Positions 18,760 to 30,716 of a stretch of 64,000 bases of DNA are shown piece after piece. This stretch comes from Lymantria dispar (lineage: Eukaryota; Arthropoda; Insecta; Lepidoptera; Erebidae): NCBI GenBank assembly GCA_032191425.1, contig CM063460.1, forward strand, positions 5,833,001-5,897,000, in the 5' to 3' direction. The position numbers and the translations under genes are program-made. The notes beneath the pieces are model-generated. The model saw nothing but the letters and a program-made list of their open reading frames with translations, was not told the DNA's origin and ran no database searches. Within the stretch, counting starts at the first letter, position 1; the number at the start of each line of letters is the position of its first letter.

Positions 18760-21700
18760 TTAAGCTTTGTAGTATCTCTTAGCACTGCCGTTCCAACCAT
18801 CCTTCGTGATCGTCTGAAAGATAAAATTCATAAGACATTTATTTCATAACAAATTTGCATTTGTGTCGAAAATAAAATAACAGTACCTAAATTAATGTTA
18901 CATGCTTATCCTATTAGAACAACTACACAACTTATAATATTACTTAATTTATAATATTTCTGTTTTTATAAACGTAAGGTGAGTATATTCAAAATTCTTA
19001 TTGTTATGCATAATAATTATTCTATTTTTATTTTAGAAATTGATAGATTATTCAGCTGCGATCTCTGAGATATTCATCTACGATATAGTAACATTTTTTC
19101 AATAAATGCGACTTCAATTTATTTTTAAATATAGTGTGATTTTTAATAATTTGGAAATCGGAAGACAATTTGTTATACAATATTACGGCTTAATAGGCTT
19201 AAATAGGTAAGTATATAATCAAATAAAGGCTACCATGTATTAGGCTACCGACGTCTATTTCTGGCGGAAAAAAGACTCAAATTCAAATTCAAATTCAAAT
19301 ACTTTATTATGCATAAACCCCGCGGGGGCACTTACATATGGTCACTTTTTTACATTTTTACCTTACACTACTACCGGATCGGAACGCGACCGCACTGAGA
19401 AGATCCGGCAAGAAACTCAGTGGGCTTGTCTTCTTTTTTATTCATTTACTATTTTTTTTTTTAATAAGATAATATACAACAACATGTCTCCAGTGTGATG
19501 CCTTTCGAATCATCATACAATACAATTATTAAATATAACGAAAAAGTACCATGGCTGGACCAGATCCCGCAAGCGGCACCCGATCACGAGTTAACCACTA
19601 GAGCAGCCATCACTCCCCTCAACCACAATGGAGGGAAGGGAGTGACCCGCTCCTCGTAGCTACCGCAAGCAGACCCTTCAGTGAGCATGACCAATACCAT
19701 GGGCCACAAACATAAAACACAGATTAAACAACAAATTCGTTTGGCAAAACACGCTACGCTTTACAATTATATTAACAGCAACAGAATAAACATGTATGTA
19801 ACACCTTTTGAAATAATGAGAAAATGCCTGAATGAGGAGCTGCTCATAACCAGTCTGTATTATCATCAAGATAATCCGAGATTTTATAATAACCTTTTCT
19901 ACAAAATCTACTCTTGATTGCTTTTTTAAACTTTTTAACTGGCATATCTCGAATATTAATAGGTAATTTGTTGTAGAAGCGTATACATTGCCCCATGAAG
20001 GATCTGTTAACTCGTTGAAGACGAGTACTGTGTACAACTAATTTATCCTTATTCCGAGTATTTACATGATGAATGTCACTATATTTTTCAAAGTTACCGA
20101 TATTTTTCTTTACATAAAATACATTTTCGTATATATATTGAGATATAACAGTCAGAATATTTATCTCTTTAAATTTCTCTCTTAGTGACACTCTTGGGCC
20201 TAAATTATATATCGCGCGGACCGCCCTTTTTTGTAGAATAAAAATTCTATTCAATTCCGCGGAGCAGCCCCAAAGTAATATGCCGTATGACATGAGACTA
20301 TGAAAGTATGCGAAATAAACTATTCTGGCTGTTTCAACATCGGTTAATGCGCGAATTTTTTTTACCGCATAAGCCGCTGAGCTGAGCCTATTTGACAGTT
20401 TCTCAATATGAGGCCCCCATTGGAGTCTATTATCTATAGTGATTCCTAAAAAGGTGGTTGATTCCACAAGGTCCAGAGCCACCCCATTCATTTGAACATT
20501 GGTTTCCACTTGTCTCACATTGGGAGTAGTAAATTTAATACATTTAGTTTTTGTCTCATTTAGAACTAAATTATTAGAATGAAACCAATGAACAACGTTA
20601 GACAGTGCATTGTTCACATCGTCATAGTTGAGCATTTGTCGCTTAATCTTAAACAGTAAAGAGGTATCATCTGCGAACAACACAATGTTTTGATTGTCCC
20701 CTACATAATAGGGTAAGTCATTGATATATACAAGGAACAGAAATGGCCCCAGTATTGACCCTTGCGGAACGCCCATTTTGATAACAGAACCAGATGATCG
20801 TGCACCGTTAACATCGACTCTCTGAATTCTGTTGCTTAGGTAGGAAATTATAAGTTCCAGAGCGTTTTTCCTGATCCCATAGTGGTGTAATTTCTTGATG
20901 AGAGTTTCGTGGTTTACGCAATCAAATGCCTTAGATAAATCGCAAAAGATGCCCAACGCCTCATGCGATTCCTCCCAGGCTGAAAAAATGTTTTTTAATA
21001 ATTCTACACCCGCATCAATAGTAGAGCAATTCTTAGTAAAACCAAATTGATTTTTATGAAAAATACCATGGTTGTTAAAATAACTCAACATCTGAACAAG
21101 TATAATTTTCTCAAATACTTTACTAAGTGTAGGTAGTATGGATATCGGTCGAAAATTATTAACATCTGACATACTACCCGATTTAAACAAAGGAATTACT
21201 CTACTCATTTTCATGAGCTCAGGAAACACACCTCGAGCAACACAACCATTAAACACAGAAGTCAAGTGGGGGGCAATAATATTAATTATATAATTAACTG
21301 TCTTTACTGATAAACCCCACAGATCAACTGTTTTTTTAATATTAAGGGATTTAAAAGAGCGTAAAATATCTTTCACAGTGACATCTGAAAATTCAAAGGT
21401 TATGTCGCATTTTACAATACATTGCTTAAGGAGCGATTCAGCTATAATAGGAGATGACACTAATGATTTTGTAATCAGTACAGGCACATTTGTGAAATGG
21501 GTTTCAAATTCAGCCGCCACTTCTTTATCTACTTTATCGACTAAGGAATGTAAATAAGTAACTTTACTACAAGATAAAGAAAAATCAAAACAAAAACCTC
21601 AATTAAGTCGTCCGGTTAGTGTGGTACAGAAAGTTAATTATGTCAATATGAAAGAAATTTTTGCCCAAGTGTCTACTAAAATGTTACTACTTGAATAAAA

Positions 21701-24700
21701 CCTCAGAATTTCTTTTAATGGGTTATCAACAAAACAAGGAAAAAATATTCAATTAAAATCTATACCAATCTACCTGTTTGATCAGCGTAGAAGGGGCTCG
21801 AGGCCAAAACAGTAGGAGGTAAAATAATCAATATGAATGCGTTAACACGATCTGAAAGGTTGCCGTGTATTGATGTATAATTCACAACCCCTTTCTTGTT
21901 CGTGGTTGTCCCAAAAGACGACGGTAAATGCTGGTATTCTTGATGAAAGAAAAGAAAAACTCGACACAAAAACTCAACACTGATTCGTTTAAATAGTATT
22001 TTATATTATGTCATTTCCCCATTTCCTATTAAGGAGGAGGCCTAACTCTAACATTGAGACATATATAAAACGAAGAAAAGAAAATGACACTTAGGAATCG
22101 TAAGTTGGATATGATAAAGGTTCTAAGTGTGGGTAAATACAATTCATTATTGCTTGTAATGAATTGTATTTTTAAAATACCACAAGGAATTGAGTTAGAT
22201 AATTATGGTCGTATAGTTATGTATATGACTTACCACAACAAGTTCATCACCGTTGTATACCTTCGTGAATACGGCGCTGCCCTGGCCCGCAGCTGAGATT
22301 GTTTGTGTAACAGTGTTGCCATCAACAACGATCTTATTCTTGATCTGAAAACAACAAAATTGTTTTTATTCAATTTATTTAGTTTTATTCAATTGGACAA
22401 AAAGTTTTTAAATTAAAAAAATGGTAGGAAATAAACTTATATCATCATACAAGATTGAATATTATTTTTCTAAAAATGATATTAAAGTATATCAAGATAC
22501 TCCAATAGGCAGGTTTTTTTTTATTTTATTAAAATCTCTGTGAAAATCTGTGAAAATAATATTTAATAATAATAATCTGTAATAATAATCTGTAAAATGT
22601 AAATTTTATTATTAGTCCCAAGAGACAAACGGACTGACAGTTAATCGAAAAGCGGAAGTTTAGCTATAGGAATCCGTGACTGGCTTTGTTTGTGAAAAAC
22701 ATTCGAAAATAATAAATTTTTATACGAATGTTGTAGTATTCGAAATATTATAGTAACAAACTATAAAAATTTCATTGACTTGGCTTCAGTGGATTAAAAA
22801 TACTATTATCGTTTTTGAAGTTGTGCAGTTTGTGGATTACACACGGACTTTCATTCTAGGAAAAACCAAATTCTTTATGAAGTTTTACATAGACCATTTT
22901 AATTCAGGAGGACTTTTTCGGGCAATTTTTAATAGTAAGTACTGCAATAAGCTGATTCCCTTACTTGGAAGTGAATTGGCATCTGATAGGTTTTATAGCG
23001 ATAAATAAATACATGTTCCCGTCGGGAATAAAGACTTGAGCCTATACCTACATATGTATATACACATGCTCTAGCCGAGACCGCGGGTGACAGGACCGCA
23101 GATTTAGTCCGTCACCCATAGAGAGGCCGATGGCGCGACGGCGACCGACATCATCCCCAAGGGCGGACGTCGAGAGGAGAGGGTACACGGTACACTGAAG
23201 ACAAGAAACTCTGCCGCGCTGCGCCCCTCTGTCGGACGGCGACGGCGCCTGGACGGAGCCGGGGCGACATATATATATATACATATAAGGCGATATGAGT
23301 AGAATATTTATGACAACTATACATACTATAATCATTTAAGGCAATATATTCTTTATCGTTGATTGAATGTTAGGTCACAGGGAGTGGCCTCATATCTATT
23401 ACTGATAAAATTTGATTGCAAGTATAACGACAAACGCCATGTCTATTATTTTTTATATGTGTCAAATAAATCCTTAATCATATGAATTTGCATCCTAACT
23501 ATTTACTAACTACTACTAATTTCTATCAATTTATGCCTTAACTAACAAATTATCAATTTACGAGAAGGAAAATACGCACCATTGAAATTGAAAAATTTCT
23601 ATGTTCAATTGTTAAGGCATGTTTTTTTTTTTACAGGTTACCTATTTCCTGTTATCTTATCCGAATATGTTATACATTTACTTTATGTTATAAATGTGGA
23701 TGTTTGTAAAGATATTTAGATGTTTGTTATTTTATCAAGTGTAAATTGTTAAACAGATTTGGGATGAAAATTAGAGCATAGATAATTTCTTGAATCAGTA
23801 ATATTTTGCTAGTAGCCATTTATCCTACTATTTTTATATTCATGAACCTTCTGGCCTATTAGACGTAACAGTCTAATGTGTACAGCTTTGTTGATCTGTT
23901 GGAAGAGTAGCGTGTAAACTCATAAAGCCATGTGCATCAAATAAAAAGGGATCTCAGTTAAAGTTTTAATTCAGCCTTGTTTAAGTTTTAATTCCAAGTG
24001 CTCATGATCTTCATCGGGTGTCTATGCTATTGGAAAATGAGGCATCTTGGTATTGTGTGTAATTGAATATAATATAAATGAATGAATAATTTATCAGAAG
24101 ATTATGAGGAATTGATACTTACAGGTGTTTTTGCAGGTCCGATGACGCTATCGAATTCTACACCAGACTGGAATGTCTCTTTTTTCATACCTTCACTCGA
24201 GCTTTGGCTAAGTATGTAAGAGTCACCGTCTTTCTCCAGTAACTGTTGAGATTTAGCTGAAGATATGGCTGCGATTTTGTCTTCAGGAACACCTAAACAG
24301 AAACTATTATTAGCCAAAGTCCAAATTTAAATTTTGATTAAAATTTAAATGTAGGTATATATACGCAATATGCAATGCAAAGTATGTCTTTAAAAAAATA
24401 AAGAAATCACAAATATTATATATTACTACCACCAATCACATTTTTAAAATTCGTTCTTATTTATCTACTATTATTTAATTACTTTTATAACATAAAATTT
24501 AAAACGTAATTTGGTTTAGAAATTGAAATAAATTAAAGGTTATTTTAGGAAATGATCCACAATAGTGGATCATTTTAAATGAAACAATTTTTATAGATTT
24601 TATTGCGTTTGTATTTAATTTATGAACCCCACGTTTCGAATACTTTTCAACGCTCATAGTCGCAGGTGGACTAAGATGTCTCACGTCCAAGAAATCATCG

Positions 24701-25791
24701 TTATTAAAGATATTTATATCTACCCACTACAGAATCAGTTATTAAATAATGACTCAAATTTTGGATTTAACTATTGGATTTAACCCACAATAGTTAAAGA
24801 TTATTTCATAAAGTGAAAATTTTTAAATTAAAGATAAAGTAACCCACCTTTTAAAAATCAATAGTAATTTAGTATCATGCCCTCTGAGATTTCTTGCCGA
24901 ATTTTCTTAGTGTGGCCGCGTTCCGAAATCAATACATTGTGTATATAATAATAACCACAAATTTAATTATTACTGACAAAAAAAAAATCTTTTTTTCATA
25001 TAGAAACATCTTTTAACGCTACCAATAAATTTGTAGCAAAACGTGGGTCATAATTTAATAACTAATTCTATAGGAAATAGATATAAATCTATTTAATAAC
25101 GATGACTTATTTGAACGTCTTACTCCTGTGACTATTAACACTTAAAAGTGTTCGAATCATCGAGAAATAGAAAATGCAATACAAACTAAAACTAGTGTTA
25201 TTTATGTTTATTACTCGCGTAAACATCAGAAATCATCAAGGGGATGATCGGGCCACTATGACATGGGGAACATGGGAATAGTCGTATTTTACAATTTATT
25301 TTAAACATGGCACAAATTATATATTACTTGTCGTCTCAGTTCACACATCCCCTTTGCTGGGTTCAAGCCTTCTCCGTAATAATAGGTAAATTAACTTATA
25401 ATACCACGTTAGTCAGACATGTTGGTTGGTTATATTTCTAGTTTAACTTCTCATGCATAGATGTTATATTATATATTTAATCATTTAGTCGTCTTTTACG
25501 ACACCCACGGGTAACGGGACTTGTAAACTCTATTACGTCACCACACGCAAAAATATACAACTAAAATTTATAAACTATCTACCGTACCTAAACTTAGAAA
25601 ACTAACATCTAGACTACTAAAAGACTTATTCACCATGAAATGCAACCCATTATACTGAATAACGGCGTCGGTAATTAGACTACTATCCAACATATAGCAG
25701 TAATTAAACAAATGTACTCACCAACAACCTTTAAAAACTCATCAAAATTTTCCTGATTATATAAAGTGTAGGTTTTTCCAAGGTACGCCAT
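18760..25791 (-). CDS. Fatty-acid-binding protein gene B, four exons, 134 aa
   Basis: Exons on the minus strand are 25791-25722, 24292-24123, 22344-22234 and 18813-18760 (70, 170, 111, 54 nt). All introns have GT...AG ends and the join gives 134 aa with no stop. The protein starts MAYLGKTYTLYNQENFDEF, which fits the FABP family signature, and ends in KRYYKA; the R-x-Y in it corresponds to the carboxylate-binding Arg and Tyr of FABPs. It should be a cytosolic carrier of long-chain fatty acids or similar ligands in a ten-stranded barrel. The three intron positions (after codons 23, 80 and 117; first in phase 1) are conserved in all four complete paralogues here. Introns hold a 2.3-kb LINE, Penelope-like pieces and SINEs. 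Gene C encodes a protein about 92% identical. The ligand is not predictable from sequence. Confidence 0.93.
18830..19240. other. Part of gene B intron 3 absent from gene C
   Basis: About 380 AT-rich bases between exon 4 and AAATAGGTAAGTATATAATC have no counterpart in gene C, where the same flanks are close together (32620-32650). I see no repeat ends, so a deletion in C or an insertion in B are both possible. Confidence 0.6.
19278..21538 (-). mobile_element. CR1/Jockey-type LINE, 2.26 kb, 5'-truncated, absent from gene C
   Basis: The 3' end (at 19278) carries a TTTGAA tandem tail (CTCAAATTCAAATTCAAATT on the plus strand), as in CR1-clade elements. GACT flanks both sides (19274-19277 and 21539-21542). 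Gene C has the empty site, AAAAAACGACTAAGG, near 32705. The ORF fills most of the element; the 3' UTR holds CTACCGGATCGGAACGCG, found as fragments elsewhere. Truncation removed the endonuclease part. Clade is inferred from the tail type. Confidence 0.88.
19844..21520 (-). CDS. LINE reverse transcriptase, intact C-terminal 558 aa
   Basis: The frame is open through the truncation point, so the Met at 21520 is merely the first available. In order it shows FRPISILPTLSKVFEK (RT motif 1), ALGIFCDLSKAFDCVNHE (motif A with catalytic Asp), GVPQGSILGPFLFLVYIND (motif B), VLFADDTSLLF (motif C with both catalytic Asp), and TTFLGITIDNRLQWGPHI. The tail has the ILLWGCSAEL region typical of Jockey/CR1 ORF2. 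The endonuclease is missing. A 145-aa relative lies at 59695-60132. The absence of stops agrees with recent insertion. Confidence 0.9.
   Translation of the reverse strand: MAAEFETHFTNVPVLITKSLVSSPIIAESLLKQCIVKCDITFEFSDVTVKDILRSFKSLNIKKTVDLWGLSVKTVNYIINIIAPHLTSVFNGCVARGVFPELMKMSRVIPLFKSGSMSDVNNFRPISILPTLSKVFEKIILVQMLSYFNNHGIFHKNQFGFTKNCSTIDAGVELLKNIFSAWEESHEALGIFCDLSKAFDCVNHETLIKKLHHYGIRKNALELIISYLSNRIQRVDVNGARSSGSVIKMGVPQGSILGPFLFLVYINDLPYYVGDNQNIVLFADDTSLLFKIKRQMLNYDDVNNALSNVVHWFHSNNLVLNETKTKCIKFTTPNVRQVETNVQMNGVALDLVESTTFLGITIDNRLQWGPHIEKLSNRLSSAAYAVKKIRALTDVETARIVYFAYFHSLMSYGILLWGCSAELNRIFILQKRAVRAIYNLGPRVSLREKFKEINILTVISQYIYENVFYVKKNIGNFEKYSDIHHVNTRNKDKLVVHSTRLQRVNRSFMGQCIRFYNKLPINIRDMPVKKFKKAIKSRFCRKGYYKISDYLDDNTDWL
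21865..22075 (+). mobile_element. Decayed S1 SINE, shared with gene C
   Basis: TATAATTCACAACCCCTTTC, AAAAGACGACGG and TATTAAGGAGGAGGCCTAAC are S1-like. The equivalent at 33180-33375 shows that it predates the B/C duplication. Confidence 0.55.
22345..23045. other. Gene B intron 2, upstream part
   Basis: AT-rich and conserved with 33657-34330 in gene C (for example GGAAAAACCAAATTCTTTATG). No exon or transposon is recognised. Confidence 0.5.
23046..23340 (+). mobile_element. R1-like LINE tail in gene B intron 2, absent from gene C
   Basis: CTAGCCGAGACCGCGGGTGA to GGACGGAGCCGGGGCGAC is the R1-like ORF end and UTR, with an internal deletion. It is followed by AT-rich sequence to about 23335. Gene C has only AAAAAAAACATATAAAA at the equivalent place. 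Confidence 0.75.
23341..24117. other. Gene B intron 2, downstream part conserved in gene C
   Basis: This is more than 85% alike to 34345-35076 by eye (GGTCACAGGGAGTGGCCTCA, GTTATCTTATCCGAATATGT). No feature other than intron is seen. Confidence 0.6.
24590..25240 (+). mobile_element. Penelope-derived segment in gene B intron 1
   Basis: It starts AGATTTTATTGCGTTTGTAT, has CAGGTGGACTAAGATGTCTC, and ends near ACTCGCGTAAACATCAGAAATC. A reverse fragment of the CR1-like 3' UTR lies inside at 24885-24935. The whole is mirrored in gene C at 35810-36445. Confidence 0.5.
25325..25552 (-). mobile_element. S1 SINE, minus, gene B intron 1
   Basis: Uninterrupted here; in gene C the same copy is split by the long-TIR element at 36688-37202. 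Confidence 0.75.
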
Positions 25792-25847
25792 CTTGACCGT
25801 TATTTAGCTAACAATAATTGTGACTGCAGTGTAATGAATAGTACTGA

Positions 25848-25855
25848 TTTATATA
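25848..25855 (-). promoter_or_regulatory. Putative TATA box of gene B
   Basis: TATATAAA lies 57 bp upstream of the ATG. The 5' leader (TTAGCTAAATAACGGTCAAG before ATGG) is nearly the same in A, B and C. Confidence 0.6.
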
Positions 25856-26307
25856 TTAATTATTGAACCAATATGATAAGTAATTATTTACATGATAACA
25901 TTTTCATTTCAATTTGAGGTTAAAGTCCTTCGTTGATTAAAGTTGATTAAATTAAATTTATAAAATTATAACGTTAATGATAATACAATATAAAGAAGAT
26001 TAGAACGATAACTGATTAAAAATGAATGTATCACCATTGTAAAGATGTTTACTGATAGGTCGCGGAAAAAGTCTTTTCGTGTATAGTCTGCATAAGCTTT
26101 TAATAAAATTTCTGTGGCTGTACTTGTTGTATCGGGCTGGTTTTGATACCATTTAAAATATTATATTAAAAAAAACAATAATGTGTTGTTTCCCAACGTT
26201 TTTCATTTGTTTTTCTTTCGTCAAAATGAATGAATCTACATATTGTAAATAAAACTACTTTGAATGAATCTAATGAAGAAATTCGCTTTGGTCACTCTGT
26301 CACTGAT

Positions 26308-26497
26308 ATAAATATAGTTTAAAAAAACTAAAAAACACACTTTCAACTAAAAAGTGTAAAATAATTTTAAACATAGGCAGAAAATAATAATGAACGAAAT
26401 ATATTAATATTATTGTGAAATAAGCGTGGGGCACTTTGTGCCACGTTTTCGTAAATAGAGCACTGCGTGTTTTTTAGTTTTTTTAAACTATATTTAT
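26308..26497. repeat. Short element with perfect 31-bp inverted repeats
   Basis: The arm at 26308-26338 (ATAAATATAGTTTAAAAAAA and 11 more bases ending CAC) is the exact reverse complement of 26467-26497. The 128-bp centre includes GGGGCACTTTGTGCCACG. It looks like a MITE; superfamily is not clear. Confidence 0.8.
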
Positions 26498-26737
26498 TTT
26501 TCACTTTTTAGTGATTAGTCACCGGAATGTAATTAGTATGCATATTAGATTTGTCGGTACATCGATGAATGTATACGGCTCAAGACGCAATTATTACCGT
26601 AGGAAAGTCTCTACGCGTTTGTGTTATGCCGAGTGCCCGACTAGCTCTATCCCTCTTACTCTCATGAAAAGGATGCGGAAAGAAGTTGATGAATCCTGGC
26701 GAATCTAATTAGGACAATCGATTTTTGTTCTAAGCGG

Positions 26738-26865
26738 ATTATTGCATCCGACCACTGAAGTCAAGTCACCTGTGGGGGGGTTATGGGCGTGCGCGCTTAC
26801 GTCCCTCTGTCGCCCCGGACGGAGCGGGAGAGGAGTGCGCCGACCGTAAAGAACTTCCAAAAAAG
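26738..26865 (+). mobile_element. R1-like LINE tail
   Basis: CCGACCACTGAAGTCAAGTC, TCGCCCCGGACGGAGCGGG and a final CCAAAAAAG match the UTR end, with a deletion in the middle. Confidence 0.7.
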
Positions 26866-26984
26866 CAATCCAAAATCGAGCTCAAAGAGTTTGATTACAA
26901 GTATACTACAGATGAAACTGATAAAAGCATGTTTAAAATCGACGCTATTTTTAAAAAAAGTGAAGTAATATGATCTGTTACATT

Positions 26985-27150
26985 TTTTATGGGGGAGCTA
27001 TGGTAATTTCACACGCCGTCCATTCCATCCGGGGCGACGAAAGGACGGCGCGCGGGTTCATAACCCACCCGTACCTACGTCGCCTTCATCGATGGGCTGA
27101 CCACCAGTGCCGAGTTCCTTGTCCTCAGTGGACGGCCCGACGGAAAGGAA
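26985..27150 (-). mobile_element. R1-like LINE tail, minus
   Basis: TCCGGGGCGACGAAAGGACG, CATAACCCACCCGTACC and CAGTGGACGGCCCGACGGAA are the reverse complement of the UTR. Confidence 0.75.
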
Positions 27151-27334
27151 CCGAATATCGGATGGTTTTCTAATTTCGGATATATCAATATCAAATCAAC
27201 GTTATGTACCGAACAGCATAGTCATTATTAGTTCATAACTAGATACACTACAGCGCTTTTATTGACCTCACTATCAAAAGGGCGACAAAACCGATACAAT
27301 TTAGATTTTTGTCGCATAAAATTTTACATCCATT

Positions 27335-27571
27335 TTTTTTTCGCACATCGCTCGTCGAACCGTCAACCGTTGCGGAAGAAAGGTTCTTGAGTGGCGACCA
27401 CGAATCGGACGGCGCAGCGTAGGATGACCTCCCACTAGGTGGACGGATGACATTCTCAAAGTCGCAGGGAACCGTTGGATGCAAGAGGCGCAGGACCGTT
27501 CCGAGAGGCATTCTCGTGGGGAAGCCTACGTCCAGCAGTGGACGTCTGCAGGCTGATGGATGGATGGATGG
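27335..27571 (+). mobile_element. RTE-like LINE 3' end
   Basis: GAGTGGCGACCACGAATCGG, GACGGCGCAGCGTAGGATGA and TCCAGCAGTGGACGTCTGCA lead into a GATGGATGGATGG tail. The same 3' end lies in reverse at 42309-42555. It is the common RTE-type tail of lepidopteran genomes. Confidence 0.75.
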
Positions 27572-27847
27572 AAAATATTACATAGTAGCTTTTTAAGGCA
27601 GTATTTTGAGCAAGTAAGTGATTTATGCTGTTGTCTTTCTTGTAATTTAGTAATTGCTATATTACCTACTTACTTAAAAACTAAGCTTTATTGAAAAACT
27701 GAGAATATTTTTAATATTTTTATGGTTTCATTTACATTTTAGAATGCCTAATATCGGATACATAGTGTTGCTCAATAACGGATATCCGATTTAAAAAATA
27801 AAAGGTTGTTTTTTTTTTAATATATGGATATGATCCATAAATAGATT

Positions 27848-27935
27848 GACTTGGCAATCGCACTATGTTTAGTACAATTTAATATAATGTGTAGTACTTG
27901 TGAGGTACGTTGCGTTTTCATGCGATTGCCAAGTC
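27848..27935. repeat. Hairpin: 15-bp perfect inverted repeat, 58-bp loop
   Basis: GACTTGGCAATCGCA at 27848-27862 pairs exactly with TGCGATTGCCAAGTC at 27921-27935. It could be a tiny MITE or a transcribed hairpin; sequence alone does not decide. Confidence 0.7.
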
Positions 27936-28615
27936 ATTCTGTTTATTTAAGACATAAAAGATCTTTAATATTGATATAGTCACCAAAAGAAGTTGTTAGG
28001 TTAGCTATTTACGTAATAACTTAAGAAGAAAGGTCCCTTAAGCAGGGACTGAATGAGTTAACCGACTTAGTATAACATGGATCTCACAACTTTTTATGGT
28101 AGAACTCAGTTGCGAGGCTTGGATTTTTTTTACAAGTTTTGTTTTTGATGGTATATTTTTTAACTAATTTTCAAAGTCATAGCAAATTTACTACAAAACA
28201 GTTTGACTCATTTGAAATACCTCTATAGCTCATTATTCGGGTACCACACTGAAAGAAACCTAATATATCGTGTACTTATTTGCGATTCTTTATTGAAACG
28301 TAATGAAACTCGACCGTTTTTGAAGAGATTGATAACTCGTGAGAAAAAGTGGATCATGTATGATATGAATGTGTGATTAAGGTCATGTTCAAAGGTCGGT
28401 TAGGCTTCACAAATTGTGCCACAATCTGGGCTAATTCGCAATAAGGTGATGTTGTGTTTATGGTGGGGTGTTTAGGGTGTTCATAATGACCTTTTACCGC
28501 CGGGTAGAACCACTAATTCGAATCTCTATTGCAATTAACTGATGAGATTAAAACAAGAAATAGAGAACGACGACTTTTATCAAATGTCGTGGCTTTTATG
28601 GATAAATGAAATCCA
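27936..28615. other. Intergenic, nothing recognised
   Basis: AT-rich, no repeat or frame supported. Confidence 0.4.
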
Positions 28616-28619
28616 GTAT

Positions 28620-29900
28620 GTGCAATATACATAGATATGACTAAAGCATTTGGTTATGTGGATCATAAAATACTCCTGAGAAAATTATATGCATATGGTA
28701 TGGTATAAGAGAAAATATTTTTGAACTCATACAATCATACTTAACCGATAGATATCAACGTACAGAGATTTCTAGAATGTGCCCAGATAGTAAATTAGTA
28801 CTATACATCAAGACAAAGACAAATAAGATATGGTGTGCCTTAAGGGGGTGTACCCTTGCTTTTCTTAATATACGGGATGTATCAGGTTATGGGGCAACTG
28901 GTCAAGTGGGCACGTTAGGCGTTGATGGGAGGAACCCATGAAAAAAAATTGAAATAAAAATATCGATTTTTGTAATGACTATAACTTTTATATTATATTG
29001 CTTTTTGTATAATATACATTTTAATTACGATCTATGACCGTTGAAGTACAACATACTCGAACAGTTGTCCCATAACCTGATACAGCCTATAGATCAATAA
29101 TCTACCAAAAATACTACAGCATAAAATGGTTCTATTTGCACATGGTAGCACGGCCTTAAGTTGAATGCAACTTGGAATTCCTTGCTTCCAATGAATTTGG
29201 AAAACTATCAGCATGATATTAATAACTGTTTTTCTAACATCATAAATTGGCTCAACAAAAATAATCTCGTATCTAACTTAAATAAAACTAAAGTTATGTA
29301 TTTCCTTCAACGTCTAAACAATAAAAAAAAATCAATGTCACATACAAAAACGTGAATATAGAAGCAGTAGAAAGCGTAAAATTCTTAGGGATAATAATCG
29401 ACCATAAACTGACCTAGAAACCACATATTAAAGAAATATGTATGCGTTTAAGTAAATCCACATATTATGCAATTTTGCAGTTATCTAAAAAGGTTAATAG
29501 TGAGACACTACTGAAAGCTTATCATGGGCTGGTTGCCTCAGTTCTCCGTTATGGAGTTATTTCTTGGAGTCAATCTACTGATAGGGATCTTAATTTTGAA
29601 ATCCAAAAACACTGCATAAAATCTTATTGTAAGTCCCTGAAAATATTAGCCTTACCTTTATTGTACATCCTGGAAACTATTTGTGAAGGCAAATCTCCTT
29701 CTAAATAGAATATTATCAATAGTAAAAACCCCCGCATGTGCTCAATATAGATACCAACTTTGCCAGATAAAATGTAAAACATATTTAATGCAGAAGAGCT
29801 TCTTTGGTATTTCCTCAAGCATATATAATAAATATACACAACATTAAAAACCTACCTTTTATAAAATTTTAAAATGTACTCAATAAATTACTGATCTGGA
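28620..29900 (+). pseudogene. Dead Jockey/CR1-type LINE reverse transcriptase
   Basis: VCAIYIDMTKAFGYVDHKIL near 28635-28700 is RT motif A. VLFAHGST near 29127-29152 stands where VLFADDST would be, so both catalytic Asp are gone. NCFSNIINWLNKNNLVSNL and KTKVMYF follow (29161-29355), then a further piece at 29442-29708 with SVLRYGVISWSQST. Stops and frameshifts separate all pieces, and a short TIR element is inserted between motifs A and C. Confidence 0.75.
28878..29084. mobile_element. MITE of 207 bp with 23-bp terminal inverted repeats
   Basis: TGTATCAGGTTATGGGGCAA plus CTG at 28878-28900 matches the reverse complement of 29062-29084 with one mismatch. It splits the dead LINE. A decayed relative is at 5440-5535. 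Confidence 0.75.
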
Positions 29901-30149
29901 AATGTTATTATTCTATAGACGAATTTTTAAATGACAAATCGTAACTAATAATATAGTAGTCTTCTATAATTTTAATGAATTAATGTAATGTATTAAATAA
30001 TCTAATGATATTAATTAATCAATGTATAAAATATTGTAATACTATTATGAACCTCTTTATAATATAGATTTTCTATTTTATTTAATTGCATGAACATTAA
30101 AAATATAAATCAACATTGAATATGTATAATACTGTACTATTGTGCCCGA

Positions 30150-30345
30150 TAGAGGTATACTGTACGTACGTACTGTAAGGGATATATTGCGCATATGACA
30201 TCTATGCAAAAGATGGAAAACTCGAAACAAAACCCTATACCAACCTATATGACCAGCATGGTATAGTAAGGTCTATTTCCCTCTTATTATGGAGGAGGCT
30301 CGAGCCCAGCAGTGGGACGTATATGAGACGAAATGATGATAATGA
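30150..30345 (+). mobile_element. S1 SINE lacking its head
   Basis: GGGATATATTGCGCATATGA, AACAAAACCCTATACCAACC, GAGGCTCGAGCCCAGCAGTG, then ATGATGATAATG. Confidence 0.7.
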
Positions 30346-30484
30346 ATATAGGTATACTGTTCAATACTATATAATTGTAATAACATCTGCACAATATGTA
30401 ATAGTAAAGCAATAAATGACTCTGATGTTAAAAGACAAAGCGGCCGGCATTAATCAACAGAAACGATGTGGTCTTAAATCATCA

Positions 30485-30716
30485 TTTAAGCTCATATACA
30501 TCCCACAGGAACCCAATACTCGAGTCCCCTTCATAATAGGAAGGAAATTCACCTTACTATATCATGCTGGTCAGACAGGTTGGTATAAGGTTTTATTTCG
30601 AGTTTTCCTTCTCTTGCATAGATGTTATATGCGTATTAAATCCTTTATTCGTCTTTTACGATATCCACGGGCAAGATAGGGAGTGGTGATTTGTATTCTT
30701 ACTCCGTCATCACACG
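30485..30716 (-). mobile_element. S1 SINE, minus
   Basis: CTCATATACATCCCACAGG to CTTACTCCGTCATCACACGG. The 87-aa plus-strand frame across it is a repeat shadow. Confidence 0.7.

Noticed and set aside
19681..19917. 78-aa plus-strand frame (MSMTNTMGHKHKTQ)
   Set aside because: It is antisense to the 3' end of the CR1-like LINE ORF.
22084..22296. 70-aa plus-strand frame over gene B exon 3
   Set aside because: It is antisense to a well-supported FABP exon.
26511..26708. 65-aa frame with Arg-rich sequence
   Set aside because: It overlaps a repeat end and has no recognisable domain or homologous copy here.
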